Positions 43,457-55,336 of a stretch of DNA of 64,000 nucleotides are shown one piece after another. The position numbers and the translations under genes are program-made. The notes beneath the pieces were generated by a model that made no database searches, was not told where the DNA came from, and saw nothing but the letters and a program-made list of their open reading frames with translations. Numbering within the stretch: the stretch's first letter is position 1; the number at the start of each line of letters is the position of its first letter. The DNA is from Bacteroidaceae bacterium (GTDB lineage Bacteria; Bacteroidota; Bacteroidia; Bacteroidales; Bacteroidaceae), in NCBI GenBank assembly GCA_017428785.1, contig JAFRQD010000067.1, forward strand, positions 34,868-98,867, written 5' to 3'.

Positions 43457-44167
43457 ATGAAAGAATTCAAGTTTAAGATAGGTGGTCAGGATTATGCTGC
43501 CACCGTAGAAGACCTCAAGGACGGACAGATGAAGGTTACCGTCAATGGTCAGACCTATCAGGTAGAAGTTCCCCAGACAAAGGCTCAAGGTCCTCGTGTA
43601 GCAATGGCTCCCGCAACACCAGAAGCTCAGACAAGCGGCACAAAGAATGTCAATAGCGAACTTCCCGGCACAGTTACGAAGATTAATGTTACCGACGGCC
43701 AGCGCGTTAAGCGTGGCGATGTTCTGCTCGTTCTCGAGGCTATGAAGATGGCCAACGACATTGTGAGCGAAGTGGATGGAACCGTTAAGCGTGTTGCTGT
43801 CACTCAGGGACAAAGTGTCAATCAGGGCGACTTGCTCGTTGAGATGGTTGCCGACTTCGTTGCAGCTAAGGCCGAGGTCACTCCGAAGCCCGCTCCCGCA
43901 GCTCCCGCTCCTGTAGAAAAGAAGGCAGCTCCCGCTCCTGCAGCTCCTGCTGGTGCAAAGACTGTAACCGCTCCTCTTCCAGGCACCATCACAAAGGTGA
44001 CAGTCAAGGTGGGCGATACCGTCAATGCTGGCGACACAGTCCTCTTGATGGAGGCTATGAAGATGGAGAACAACATCACAGCTGAGTTCGGCGGTACTGT
44101 CAAGGCCATCCTCGTAGAGACAGGCAATCAGGTACAAAGCGGACAAGCACTCGTTGAGCTGGACTAA
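43457..44167 (+). CDS. Biotin carrier subunit with two biotinyl domains
   Basis: The 236-residue protein has two lipoyl/biotinyl domains. Each has the biotin site EAMKM: K97 (LVLEAMKMAND) and K202 (LLMEAMKMENN). They are joined by an Ala/Pro-rich linker (about 130-165). The N-terminal 40 residues are the usual short beta lead. Typical decarboxylase or carboxylase carriers have one such domain. It would shuttle CO2 between MmdA and the membrane beta subunit. Confidence 0.92.
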   Translation: MKEFKFKIGGQDYAATVEDLKDGQMKVTVNGQTYQVEVPQTKAQGPRVAMAPATPEAQTSGTKNVNSELPGTVTKINVTDGQRVKRGDVLLVLEAMKMANDIVSEVDGTVKRVAVTQGQSVNQGDLLVEMVADFVAAKAEVTPKPAPAAPAPVEKKAAPAPAAPAGAKTVTAPLPGTITKVTVKVGDTVNAGDTVLLMEAMKMENNITAEFGGTVKAILVETGNQVQSGQALVELD

Positions 44168-44171
44168 TATA

Positions 44172-44245
44172 ATAAAGAATTAAGAATTAAGAGTTAAGAG
44201 TTAAGAATTAAGAATTAACTTGTCAACTCGTTAACTTGTCAACCA
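44172..44245 (+). repeat. Word repeat before the beta-subunit gene
   Basis: aagaattaagaattaagagt words followed by acttgtcaactcg and ttaacttgtcaacc; paired with the copy at 43386. Confidence 0.78.
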
Positions 44246-44251
44246 AACAAT

Positions 44252-45526
44252 ATGAAAAAGTATATTAGTTTGCTCCTGCTTCTCCTCGTTGCAACGCCTC
44301 TTTTGGCTGCTGACTTCAACTTGGAAGAGGGTGTGAGCAAGTTCATCAACGAGATGGGCTTCGTCACTTTCTTCGTGCAGGAAGAGGGCTGGAAGAATGC
44401 CGTCATGATTCTCATCGGTTGCTTCTTGCTCTATCTCGCCATCAAGAAAGAGTATGAGCCCCTTCTGCTTCTGCCCATTGCCTTTGGCATGATTCTGAGC
44501 AACCTGCCCGGCGCAGGTCTCTTCGACTCCGACATGTGGAACAATGAGTTCCTGAATGCCAATAGCCCTTACTATCATAGCTACGGCCACATCATGCGCG
44601 AAGGCGGACTGCTCGATATCCTCTATATCGGCGTGAAGGCAGGCGTCTATCCTTGCCTCATCTTCCTTGGTGTAGGTGCAATGACAGACTTCGGTCCGCT
44701 GATCGCCAACCCCAAGAGCCTCCTGCTTGGTGCTGCCGCACAGCTTGGCATCTTCGCTACCTTCCTCGTAACGCAGATTGACGTCTTCGGCTTCTCTGTA
44801 GCACAGTCCGCTTCCATCGGTATCATCGGTGGCGCAGATGGTCCTACCGCTATCTTTTTGACGTCTAAGCTTGCCCCTGAACTGCTTGGTCCCATTGCTG
44901 TGGCTGCTTATAGCTATATGGCTTTGGTGCCCGTCATTCAGCCTCCCATCATGCGTGCCCTCACTACCGAGAAGGAGCGCAAGATTCGCATGAGCCAGCT
45001 TCGCACAGTCAGCAAGAAGGAGAAGATTATCTTCCCAATTGTGGTTGCTATCGTGGTGAGCTTGATTGTTCCCTCTGCAGGCACGCTTATCGGCTGCTTG
45101 ATGCTCGGCAACCTCTTCAAGGAGAGTGGAGTAGTGGAGCGCCTCAGCAAGGCTGCACAGAACGAGTTGAACAACATCGTGGTCATCATGCTGGGTACAA
45201 CTGTTGGCGCCACAGCTACGGCCAGTGCCTTCCTCAACTTCCAGACCATCACCATCCTTTGCGTTGGCATCGTTGCCTTCGGTATTGGTAGCGCAGGTGG
45301 TGTTTTGATGGCAAAGATTATGAACCTCTTCCTGAAGGAGAAGATTAATCCCCTCATCGGTAGTGCAGGCGTTAGTGCTGTTCCTATGGCAGCTCGCGTG
45401 AGCCAGACCGAAGGCCAGAAGGCTGATCCGCGCAACTTCCTTCTGATGCACGCCATGGGCCCCAACGTGGCTGGCGTCATCGGTAGTGCCGTTGCAGCAG
45501 GCATTCTGCTCAGCTTCTGCAGTTAA
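44252..45526 (+). CDS. mmdB: Na+-translocating decarboxylase beta subunit
   Basis: The 424-residue protein begins with a hydrophobic, signal-like segment and continues with about 9-10 membrane helices. Conserved segments include [14 protein letters not shown] and [14 protein letters not shown], both known to line the Na+/carboxybiotin site in OadB/MmdB. It decarboxylates carboxybiotin and drives Na+ export. It ends the mmdA-D-C-B operon, with a terminator right after. Confidence 0.93.
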   Translation: MKKYISLLLLLLVATPLLAADFNLEEGVSKFINEMGFVTFFVQEEGWKNAVMILIGCFLLYLAIKKEYEPLLLLPIAFGMILSNLPGAGLFDSDMWNNEFLNANSPYYHSYGHIMREGGLLDILYIGVKAGVYPCLIFLGVGAMTDFGPLIANPKSLLLGAAAQLGIFATFLVTQIDVFGFSVAQSASIGIIGGADGPTAIFLTSKLAPELLGPIAVAAYSYMALVPVIQPPIMRALTTEKERKIRMSQLRTVSKKEKIIFPIVVAIVVSLIVPSAGTLIGCLMLGNLFKESGVVERLSKAAQNELNNIVVIMLGTTVGATATASAFLNFQTITILCVGIVAFGIGSAGGVLMAKIMNLFLKEKINPLIGSAGVSAVPMAARVSQTEGQKADPRNFLLMHAMGPNVAGVIGSAVAAGILLSFCS

Positions 45527-45553
45527 AATCATAAAGTGTCTTACGACAAACAT

Positions 45554-45592
45554 AAGGCTGGCAGTCCATTCAGGGCTGCCAGCCTTTCTTTT
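45554..45592 (+). terminator. Terminator of the mmd operon
   Basis: An 11-bp perfect stem (aaggctggcag/ctgccagcctt), 11-nt loop, then tcttttc. Confidence 0.85.
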
Positions 45593-45655
45593 CGTTACAC
45601 GCTGAAATACAGAAAGAAACGGCCTGGCTTCTTTCTTTTTCTTTGCTTGATTTTT

Positions 45656-45739
45656 AAAACGCAGGCTGTGTTTCTACAGACGCAAGCTGCGTATGTTCGG
45701 TCGGAAGTTGTGTATCTGCATACGCAGGCTGCGTCTCAA
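45656..45739 (+). repeat. Array of four 21-bp units (family C)
   Basis: Units start at 45656, 45677, 45698 and 45719 with cores cgcaggctgtgt, cgcaagctgcgt, cggaagttgtgt, cgcaggctgcgt. Same 21-bp period and four-unit count as at 2.0 kb. Confidence 0.85.
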
Positions 45740-45821
45740 GATTCTGGTTCGGCAGAAAGGGGAATTCCTGTGCCTCGAGAGTCTTTTTTAGTGTGCGACG
45801 ATACAAATTAACCGCATTTCT

Positions 45822-45852
45822 TTTGCGTTTTGCTCACTTATTCGTAAATTTG
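45822..45852 (+). promoter_or_regulatory. Promoter of the phosphodiester glycosidase chimera
   Basis: TTTG (45822-45825), 19 bp, TAAATTTG (45845-45852). ATG at 45880. Confidence 0.78.
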
Positions 45853-45879
45853 CATACGCAAATCTAATTATTCTTACCC

Positions 45880-50238
<4,359 letters not shown>

Positions 50239-50257
50239 GAGACATCGGAGACCGGCA

Positions 50258-50290
50258 AAGCCCCTGCGCCGCAAAACGCGGGGGCTTATA
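50258..50290 (+). terminator. Probable terminator after the chimera gene
   Basis: aagcccctgcg pairs with cgcgggggctt (one G-U), loop 8 nt; the T run is poor. Confidence 0.5.
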
Positions 50291-50311
50291 GTTCGTCAGC
50301 ACGACATTGCA

Positions 50312-50414
50312 GCCATGTTGCCAAACTAACCACGTTATGTTTGCGATTTAACCATGTGTAATTTGCAAACTATCCACGCGATGTTTGCGATTTCCCCGTT
50401 TGGCGTTTGCGATT
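50312..50414. repeat. 22-bp unit array (family A/D), inverted partner of the one at 2.1 kb
   Basis: Four to five units such as accacgttatgtttgcga, accatgtgtaatttgcaa, tccacgcgatgtttgcga. On the minus strand its end reads cgtggttagtttggcaacatg, close to cgtgcttagtttgccaacatg at 2.07 kb. Confidence 0.82.
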
Positions 50415-50429
50415 TCCCTGTGAGTTGTT

Positions 50430-50514
50430 GTTGAGCCGCAAGTTGCATACCGACAGCCGCAAATTGTGAATCTGCATTTGCAGCCTGCGTTTCTGCATTT
50501 GTAACCTGCGTATT
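50430..50514 (-). repeat. Array of four 21-bp units (family C), inverted
   Basis: On the minus strand units read aatacgcaggttacaaatgc, aaacgcaggctgcaaatgc, then ttcacaatttgcggctg and gtatgcaacttgcggctc. It is next to a family A/D array in the same relative order as at 2.0 kb. The rest of the gap to 50786 holds attcttaattcttcattc words and a promoter; no gene seen. Confidence 0.82.
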
Positions 50515-50758
50515 GATTTGCCGAAGACCGGAGAAGGTTTGTTCTTTTGCCAGCGAGCATAAAGCCAGGCAGCGGCGATTATAATCAGCTGTGCAAGGAA
50601 AGAATAAACGTGCTTTTCTCTCGCTATAATTCTTCATTGACTTTCCCTTCGGCCGTCGAGCGTTGCTTCTTCATTCATAATTCTCCATTCTTCATTGATT
50701 TCATCGAGCTAAAGCATCTTCATTCTTAATTCTTCATTCTTAATTCTTAATTTATTTG

Positions 50759-50766
50759 TATCTTTG
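50759..50766 (+). promoter_or_regulatory. -7 element of the GH67-esterase gene
   Basis: TATCTTTG, 20 bases before the ATG; no clear -33 in the attcttaa-word region. Confidence 0.55.
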
Positions 50767-50786
50767 CAACGAAAAATAACTCAGGC

Positions 50787-53700
50787 ATGATGAGGCGCTT
50801 ATGTTTGTTCTTGCTGCTCCTGGCGGCTGTGATGCCCGCTGCGGCCGAGCCGGGCAAAGCCTTCCGGCTGCGGCTGATGAACCATTGGGACAATCCCGAC
50901 GGGACAGTGGAGCGCGGCTATGCCGGCCGTTCGCTCTGGAAATGGGAGGAGATTCCTGCCGACCCACGGAAGCGCCTGCCGCGACATCTTCTGAGGCGCT
51001 ACGAGGAGTACGGGCGCCGAGGGCGCGACTATGGCATCAACGGCACCGTGCTCAACAATGTGAATGCCAAGCCCTTGATGCTGCAGACGGATATGCTGCG
51101 GCGAGTGGCTCGCATTGCCGATGTGCTGCGACCTTACGGCGTCAGGGTATATCTTTCCGTCAATTTCGCCTCGCCAAAAGCCTTGGGCGAACTCGCGACC
51201 GCCGACCCGAGGGACAAGCAGGTGCAGGCGTGGTGGCAGAGGAAGGCGGACGAGATATACGGCATGATTCCCGATTTCGGAGGCTTCCTCGTAAAGGCGA
51301 ACAGCGAGGGAGAACCCGGCCCTGCCGACTACGGGCGCAGTCATGCCGAGGGAGCGAACATGCTGGCCGCCGCTCTTGCTGGGCATGGGGGCGTCGTGAT
51401 ATGGCGGGCTTTTGTCTATGCGCCTACGGGCGACGACCGCGCCAGTCAGGCTTACAGCGAGTTCGTGCCTCTCGACGGGCAATTTGCCGACAACGTAATC
51501 CTGCAGATAAAGAACGGCCCCATCGACTTCCAGCCTCGTGAACCTGTTTCGCCTCTCTTTTTTGCGATGAAAAAGACGCGGATGATGGCCGAACTTCAAA
51601 TCACGCAGGAGTACACCGGGCACAGCATCCATACTTGTTTCCTGGTCCCCATGTGGCACGACTTCTTCATGCAGCTGGCGTCTGCGGGCGTGCAGCTGGA
51701 AGGTGTGTCTGGCGTGGCGAACACGGGCGATGCGGAGAACTGGACGGCCAACCCGCTTGCTTTGGCCAATTGGTATGGCTTCGGACGCCTGGCTTGCGAC
51801 CCTGCGGCCAGTCCTCGCCACATAGCAGAGGACTTCCTGCGGGATAACTATTCAAACGACATGCGATTCGTGAGCCCCGTCGCCGACCTCCTCATGCGGA
51901 GCCACGAGGCGCTGGTGGACTACATGATGCCGATGGGGCTCCATCACATCTTTGCCGCCGACCATCACTACGGTCCGGAGCCTTGGTGCGAACGAGCCGG
52001 ATGGCGTGAGGACTGGCTGCCGCGTTACTATCATCGGGCGGACTCGATTGGCATCGGCTTCAACCGCAGCGATCATGCTGAGCCGTGCGTCAAAGAGGCG
52101 CACGGGTCGAACAATGTGGCGCAATATCCCGAGCCCTTGCGTACATTATATAATAATATAGAATCCTGCCCCGAATCGCTTCTGCTTTGGTTCCATCATG
52201 TGGCATGGTCCTATCGGCTGAACGACGGGCATACGCTTTGGGAGCATCTTTGCCGACATTATGACCACGGCGTGAAGGAGGCGCAGGACTTTGTGCGCAT
52301 CTGGCAGGAGGTCAAGCCATACGTTGACCGTGAGCGCTACGAAGCGCAATTATGGCGACTGCAGCGTCAGGCCGATGATGCGCAATGGTGGCGCGATGCC
52401 TGCCTCCTCTATTTCCAAACCTTCTCGCGGATGCCGTTGCCCGCGGGCTCCCTGCCGACAGTCTTTACGCTCCCCGAGTTGCAAGCCTTCCGTTTGAAGA
52501 TGGACAACTACAGCGCTCCTGCCCCGCAAGCCTTGCCCCAAGTGCGGCGGCTCAGATTGCCCCGTTTCTTCGGCGACGGCATGGTGCTGCAGAGAGAGGC
52601 TCGCATCCCTGTGTGGGGCTGGGCGGCACCTGGAAGCAAGGTCAATGTGGAACTGAACAGTCATCGCGCCACAGCAACGGCTGACGAGGACGGCAAGTGG
52701 GAAGTCCTGTTGCCGAAGATGAAGGCTGGCGGCCCGTACGTGCTGACGGTCGGCAACCTCGTGATACACGACGTGCTCATTGGCGACGTCTTCCTTTGCA
52801 GCGGCCAGTCGAATATGGAACTTCCTATTCGGCGCTGCATGGACAGCGTGGCCGCCATGGTTCGGGACTATGCCAATCCGCTCATTCGCTACCTGAAGAT
52901 ACCACATCAATACAACTATCTCCATCCCGACGACGATATGAATGCCCGTCCGTGGCAAGACATAACGCCCGATAACTGCGGCGAGGTGAGTGCCCTCTGC
53001 TACTTCATGGCACGCGAGCTGCAGGAGCGATACCACGTGCCGATAGGCATCATCAACAGCGCCGTTGGCGGGACACAAATACAGGCCTGGATGCCACGAG
53101 AGACGCTCGAGGCGTTCGACGACTTCGCCCAGGAGTTCCATCAGCCCCGCCACTGCCAGATGAATTGGGCAGACTCGGTAAGTCGAGTGGAACAGCGTGC
53201 CGCAGCCGGATGGGACCTGCAGACGAATGCGTGCGACAGCGTGCTCCGACGATGGAACAGCCCTGGCTACGACTTCGCTTCGTGGCAGCGCATCGGAATG
53301 TTCGACGACTGGAGCCGCGGACGCAACGGCTCGTATTGGTTCCGCACCATCGCCAACGTGCCCGCTGCCCTTGCCGGACATCCTGCACGCCTTCGCTTCG
53401 GCGCCATGAAAGATGCTGACTCCATCTTCATCAACGGACGCTGCATCGGCAACACCACCTACGAATATCCGCCGCGCATCTACAGCGTGCCGGCAGGTCT
53501 CTTGCGTGAAGGGGAGAACGACATCGTCGTCCATCTGATTTCCCAAAACGGCAAGCCGCATTTCACGCCAGGCAAACGCTATCAGCTGGAGATAGGCAAT
53601 CACATCATCCCCCTTCCCGACACGCTGCAGATGGCAGTGGGATGCACACGTCCAGAGCGCCCCCGCTGCACATACCTCGTGGATTGCCCTGCAGCCCTCT

Positions 53701-54386
53701 ACAACGCCATGATAGCCCCCTTGCGGCAGTTCCCCTTCCGCGGCATCGTCTGGTATCAGGGCGAGTCGAACATCGACGCACCACAGCGCTATGCCGACTA
53801 CCTCACGGCGTTGGCCTCGTCGTGGCGGCAGCAGTTTAAGCACGACATACCCCTCGTGATTGTCCAATTGCCAGCCTACATGGTGCATCACGCTTTACCT
53901 CTCGATACAGGCTGGTCGCGCATCCGCCACGAGCAATATCTCGCAGCGCAGCGCATACCGAAGGCGGCTCTCGTCCCTCTGATTGACACCGGCGAGGCCA
54001 ACGACATTCACCCGCAGGACAAACACATCGCGGGGCATCGCGTTGCCCTGCAGATGAGGCGTCTGGCCTACGGCGAACATCTGCCGGCTGCCGGTGGGCC
54101 GCTACCTTCCACGGCACGCATACGAGACGGAAAGATTCTGCTCCGCTTCAAGAAAGAAAGCAGCAAGCTTGCTGCCCGAACCGCCCTGGAAGGATTCAGC
54201 ATCTGCGTTGACGGCACCTACCAATTGGCGACGGCTCACATTGCAGGACCGCATGCCATCATTGTTGACCAGCCAGCCGACAAAACGGCTACTGCCATCC
54301 GCTATGCTTGGGACGACTTCCCGCATCCGTCCCTCTTTAACACCGACGGCCTGCCTGCACCTCAATTTGAAATCGAGGTGAAGTGA
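50787..54386 (+). CDS. Fused GH67 alpha-glucuronidase and SGNH (SIAE/SASA-type) acetylesterase
   Basis: The 1199-residue protein has a signal peptide (1-21). Residues 25-590 are the GH67 catalytic and C-terminal regions (LMNHWDNPDGTVERGYAGRS, LVKANSEGEPGP). E174, D247 and E275 align with the general acid and the two carboxylates of characterised GH67 enzymes, with matching spacings of 73 and 28. The usual GH67 N-terminal domain is missing. Residues about 600-1199 are a sialate-O-acetylesterase-like module with GQSNM (S675) and DIHPQDK (D1073, H1075). Together they could remove 4-O-methylglucuronic acid and acetyl groups from xylan. Confidence 0.9.
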   Translation: MMRRLCLFLLLLAAVMPAAAEPGKAFRLRLMNHWDNPDGTVERGYAGRSLWKWEEIPADPRKRLPRHLLRRYEEYGRRGRDYGINGTVLNNVNAKPLMLQTDMLRRVARIADVLRPYGVRVYLSVNFASPKALGELATADPRDKQVQAWWQRKADEIYGMIPDFGGFLVKANSEGEPGPADYGRSHAEGANMLAAALAGHGGVVIWRAFVYAPTGDDRASQAYSEFVPLDGQFADNVILQIKNGPIDFQPREPVSPLFFAMKKTRMMAELQITQEYTGHSIHTCFLVPMWHDFFMQLASAGVQLEGVSGVANTGDAENWTANPLALANWYGFGRLACDPAASPRHIAEDFLRDNYSNDMRFVSPVADLLMRSHEALVDYMMPMGLHHIFAADHHYGPEPWCERAGWREDWLPRYYHRADSIGIGFNRSDHAEPCVKEAHGSNNVAQYPEPLRTLYNNIESCPESLLLWFHHVAWSYRLNDGHTLWEHLCRHYDHGVKEAQDFVRIWQEVKPYVDRERYEAQLWRLQRQADDAQWWRDACLLYFQTFSRMPLPAGSLPTVFTLPELQAFRLKMDNYSAPAPQALPQVRRLRLPRFFGDGMVLQREARIPVWGWAAPGSKVNVELNSHRATATADEDGKWEVLLPKMKAGGPYVLTVGNLVIHDVLIGDVFLCSGQSNMELPIRRCMDSVAAMVRDYANPLIRYLKIPHQYNYLHPDDDMNARPWQDITPDNCGEVSALCYFMARELQERYHVPIGIINSAVGGTQIQAWMPRETLEAFDDFAQEFHQPRHCQMNWADSVSRVEQRAAAGWDLQTNACDSVLRRWNSPGYDFASWQRIGMFDDWSRGRNGSYWFRTIANVPAALAGHPARLRFGAMKDADSIFINGRCIGNTTYEYPPRIYSVPAGLLREGENDIVVHLISQNGKPHFTPGKRYQLEIGNHIIPLPDTLQMAVGCTRPERPRCTYLVDCPAALYNAMIAPLRQFPFRGIVWYQGESNIDAPQRYADYLTALASSWRQQFKHDIPLVIVQLPAYMVHHALPLDTGWSRIRHEQYLAAQRIPKAALVPLIDTGEANDIHPQDKHIAGHRVALQMRRLAYGEHLPAAGGPLPSTARIRDGKILLRFKKESSKLAARTALEGFSICVDGTYQLATAHIAGPHAIIVDQPADKTATAIRYAWDDFPHPSLFNTDGLPAPQFEIEVK

Positions 54387-54496
54387 AAATCCGGAAGGCG
54401 GTCGATATAAGTAGTCATCCCGCCTCCTTCGTGTATTTTGTCTAATCCTCTGATTATCGGTATGATAAGAGGGATGTGGAAAGGCGGCTGGCGACG

Positions 54497-54588
54497 CCCC
54501 AAAACGCCGCGTGCGGCGATGCCCAACGCCGCAGCCGGGGATTGCCAACGCCGCACGCGGAAATTGCCATCGCCGCAGCCGGCGTTTT
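54497..54588. repeat. GC-rich array of about 22-bp units (family A)
   Basis: Four units with outer inverted ends (ccccaaaacgccgcgtgcgg; ccgcagccggcgtttt). Same design as at 7.4 and 22.8 kb. The rest of the 333-bp gap holds only a promoter. Confidence 0.85.
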
Positions 54589-54677
54589 CAATGCCCTCAA
54601 GAGGGGGGCAAAATGGCAAAAGTTTCTCTTTGGTATTCTTTTTTGGAGCGAATGCGTTGCGCTTTGCAAAAAAATCG

Positions 54678-54685
54678 TATCTTTG
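54678..54685 (+). promoter_or_regulatory. -7 element of the small CTD protein gene
   Basis: TATCTTTG, 34 bases before the ATG; a TTG at 54657-54659 may be the -33 (18 bp). Confidence 0.5.
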
Positions 54686-54719
54686 CAAAAAAAAGATGCG
54701 TATTAGTTAATTTAAGGCA

Positions 54720-55268
54720 ATGAGAAAGTTACTTTTTATGGCGACCTTCTTCCTTGGCGCTCTTTCGGGGCAGGCTCAGGAAAAGGTCATGAACGTCCAA
54801 AAGGCCGACGGCACGACTACTCAGATCCGTGTGGCCGAACTGAAGCAAATCAGTTTCCTGACCGTGGACGAAGGCGGCCAGGGGCTCCAAGTGAAAACAG
54901 TAGGCGGCGAGACGGCCACCGTTCTCTTTGAGACAAATCCTGTGGTGACCGTCACCAGCGGCAGGCTCACCATAAAGCCGGATACTGGAACCTCCCTGCA
55001 GTTTGAAATCTCGGAAATCGAAGAAATATTGTTCAACACCGCCACAGGCATCAGCGAGATGAAAGGCTTTGCCTGCGTGCTGCAGGACGGCTGTGTATTG
55101 CTTCGTGGCATCCCCGATGGCGTCAAGCCTCTCGTTTACTCCATCGACGGACGCAATGTAGCCATTCCGTCCTCCTCCGGAGGCGAGTTGCGGCTGAACC
55201 GCGCAACGTTGGGCGATGGCATCTTCATCGTCAAGGTAGGCACGTTCGTTTCCAAGATAAGGTTTTAA
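54720..55268 (+). CDS. Small secreted protein with a type IX-like tail, function unknown
   Basis: The 182-residue protein has a signal peptide (1-19) and begins the mature part with MNVQKADGTTTQIRVAELKQISF, a motif often seen at the N-terminus of secreted Prevotella proteins; a second similar segment (LQFEISEIEEILFN) follows. The last 40 residues (PLVYSIDGRNV to IFIVKVGTFVSKIRF) resemble a type IX C-terminal domain. The short KADG segment also begins the next gene product in diverged form (NGALLRTDVNEIERITF). Confidence 0.7.
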   Translation: MRKLLFMATFFLGALSGQAQEKVMNVQKADGTTTQIRVAELKQISFLTVDEGGQGLQVKTVGGETATVLFETNPVVTVTSGRLTIKPDTGTSLQFEISEIEEILFNTATGISEMKGFACVLQDGCVLLRGIPDGVKPLVYSIDGRNVAIPSSSGGELRLNRATLGDGIFIVKVGTFVSKIRF

Positions 55269-55315
55269 GGACAACGGACAATAGACAACAGACTATGGAC
55301 TATGCATTATGGACT
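55268..55315 (+). repeat. Word repeat before the GxGYxYP gene
   Basis: ggacaacggacaatagacaa, then agactatggactatg and attatggac: the same words as in the chimera linker. Confidence 0.75.
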
Positions 55316-55336
55316 TTAAATAATGACTTTTGCAAG

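Noticed and set aside
45536-45811. 91-residue frame with TQAA repeats after mmdB
   Set aside because: It starts inside the mmd terminator and reads the 21-bp repeat array.
52350-53891. 513-residue minus-strand frame inside the GH67-esterase gene
   Set aside because: Codon-mirror of a gene with intact catalytic motifs on the plus strand.
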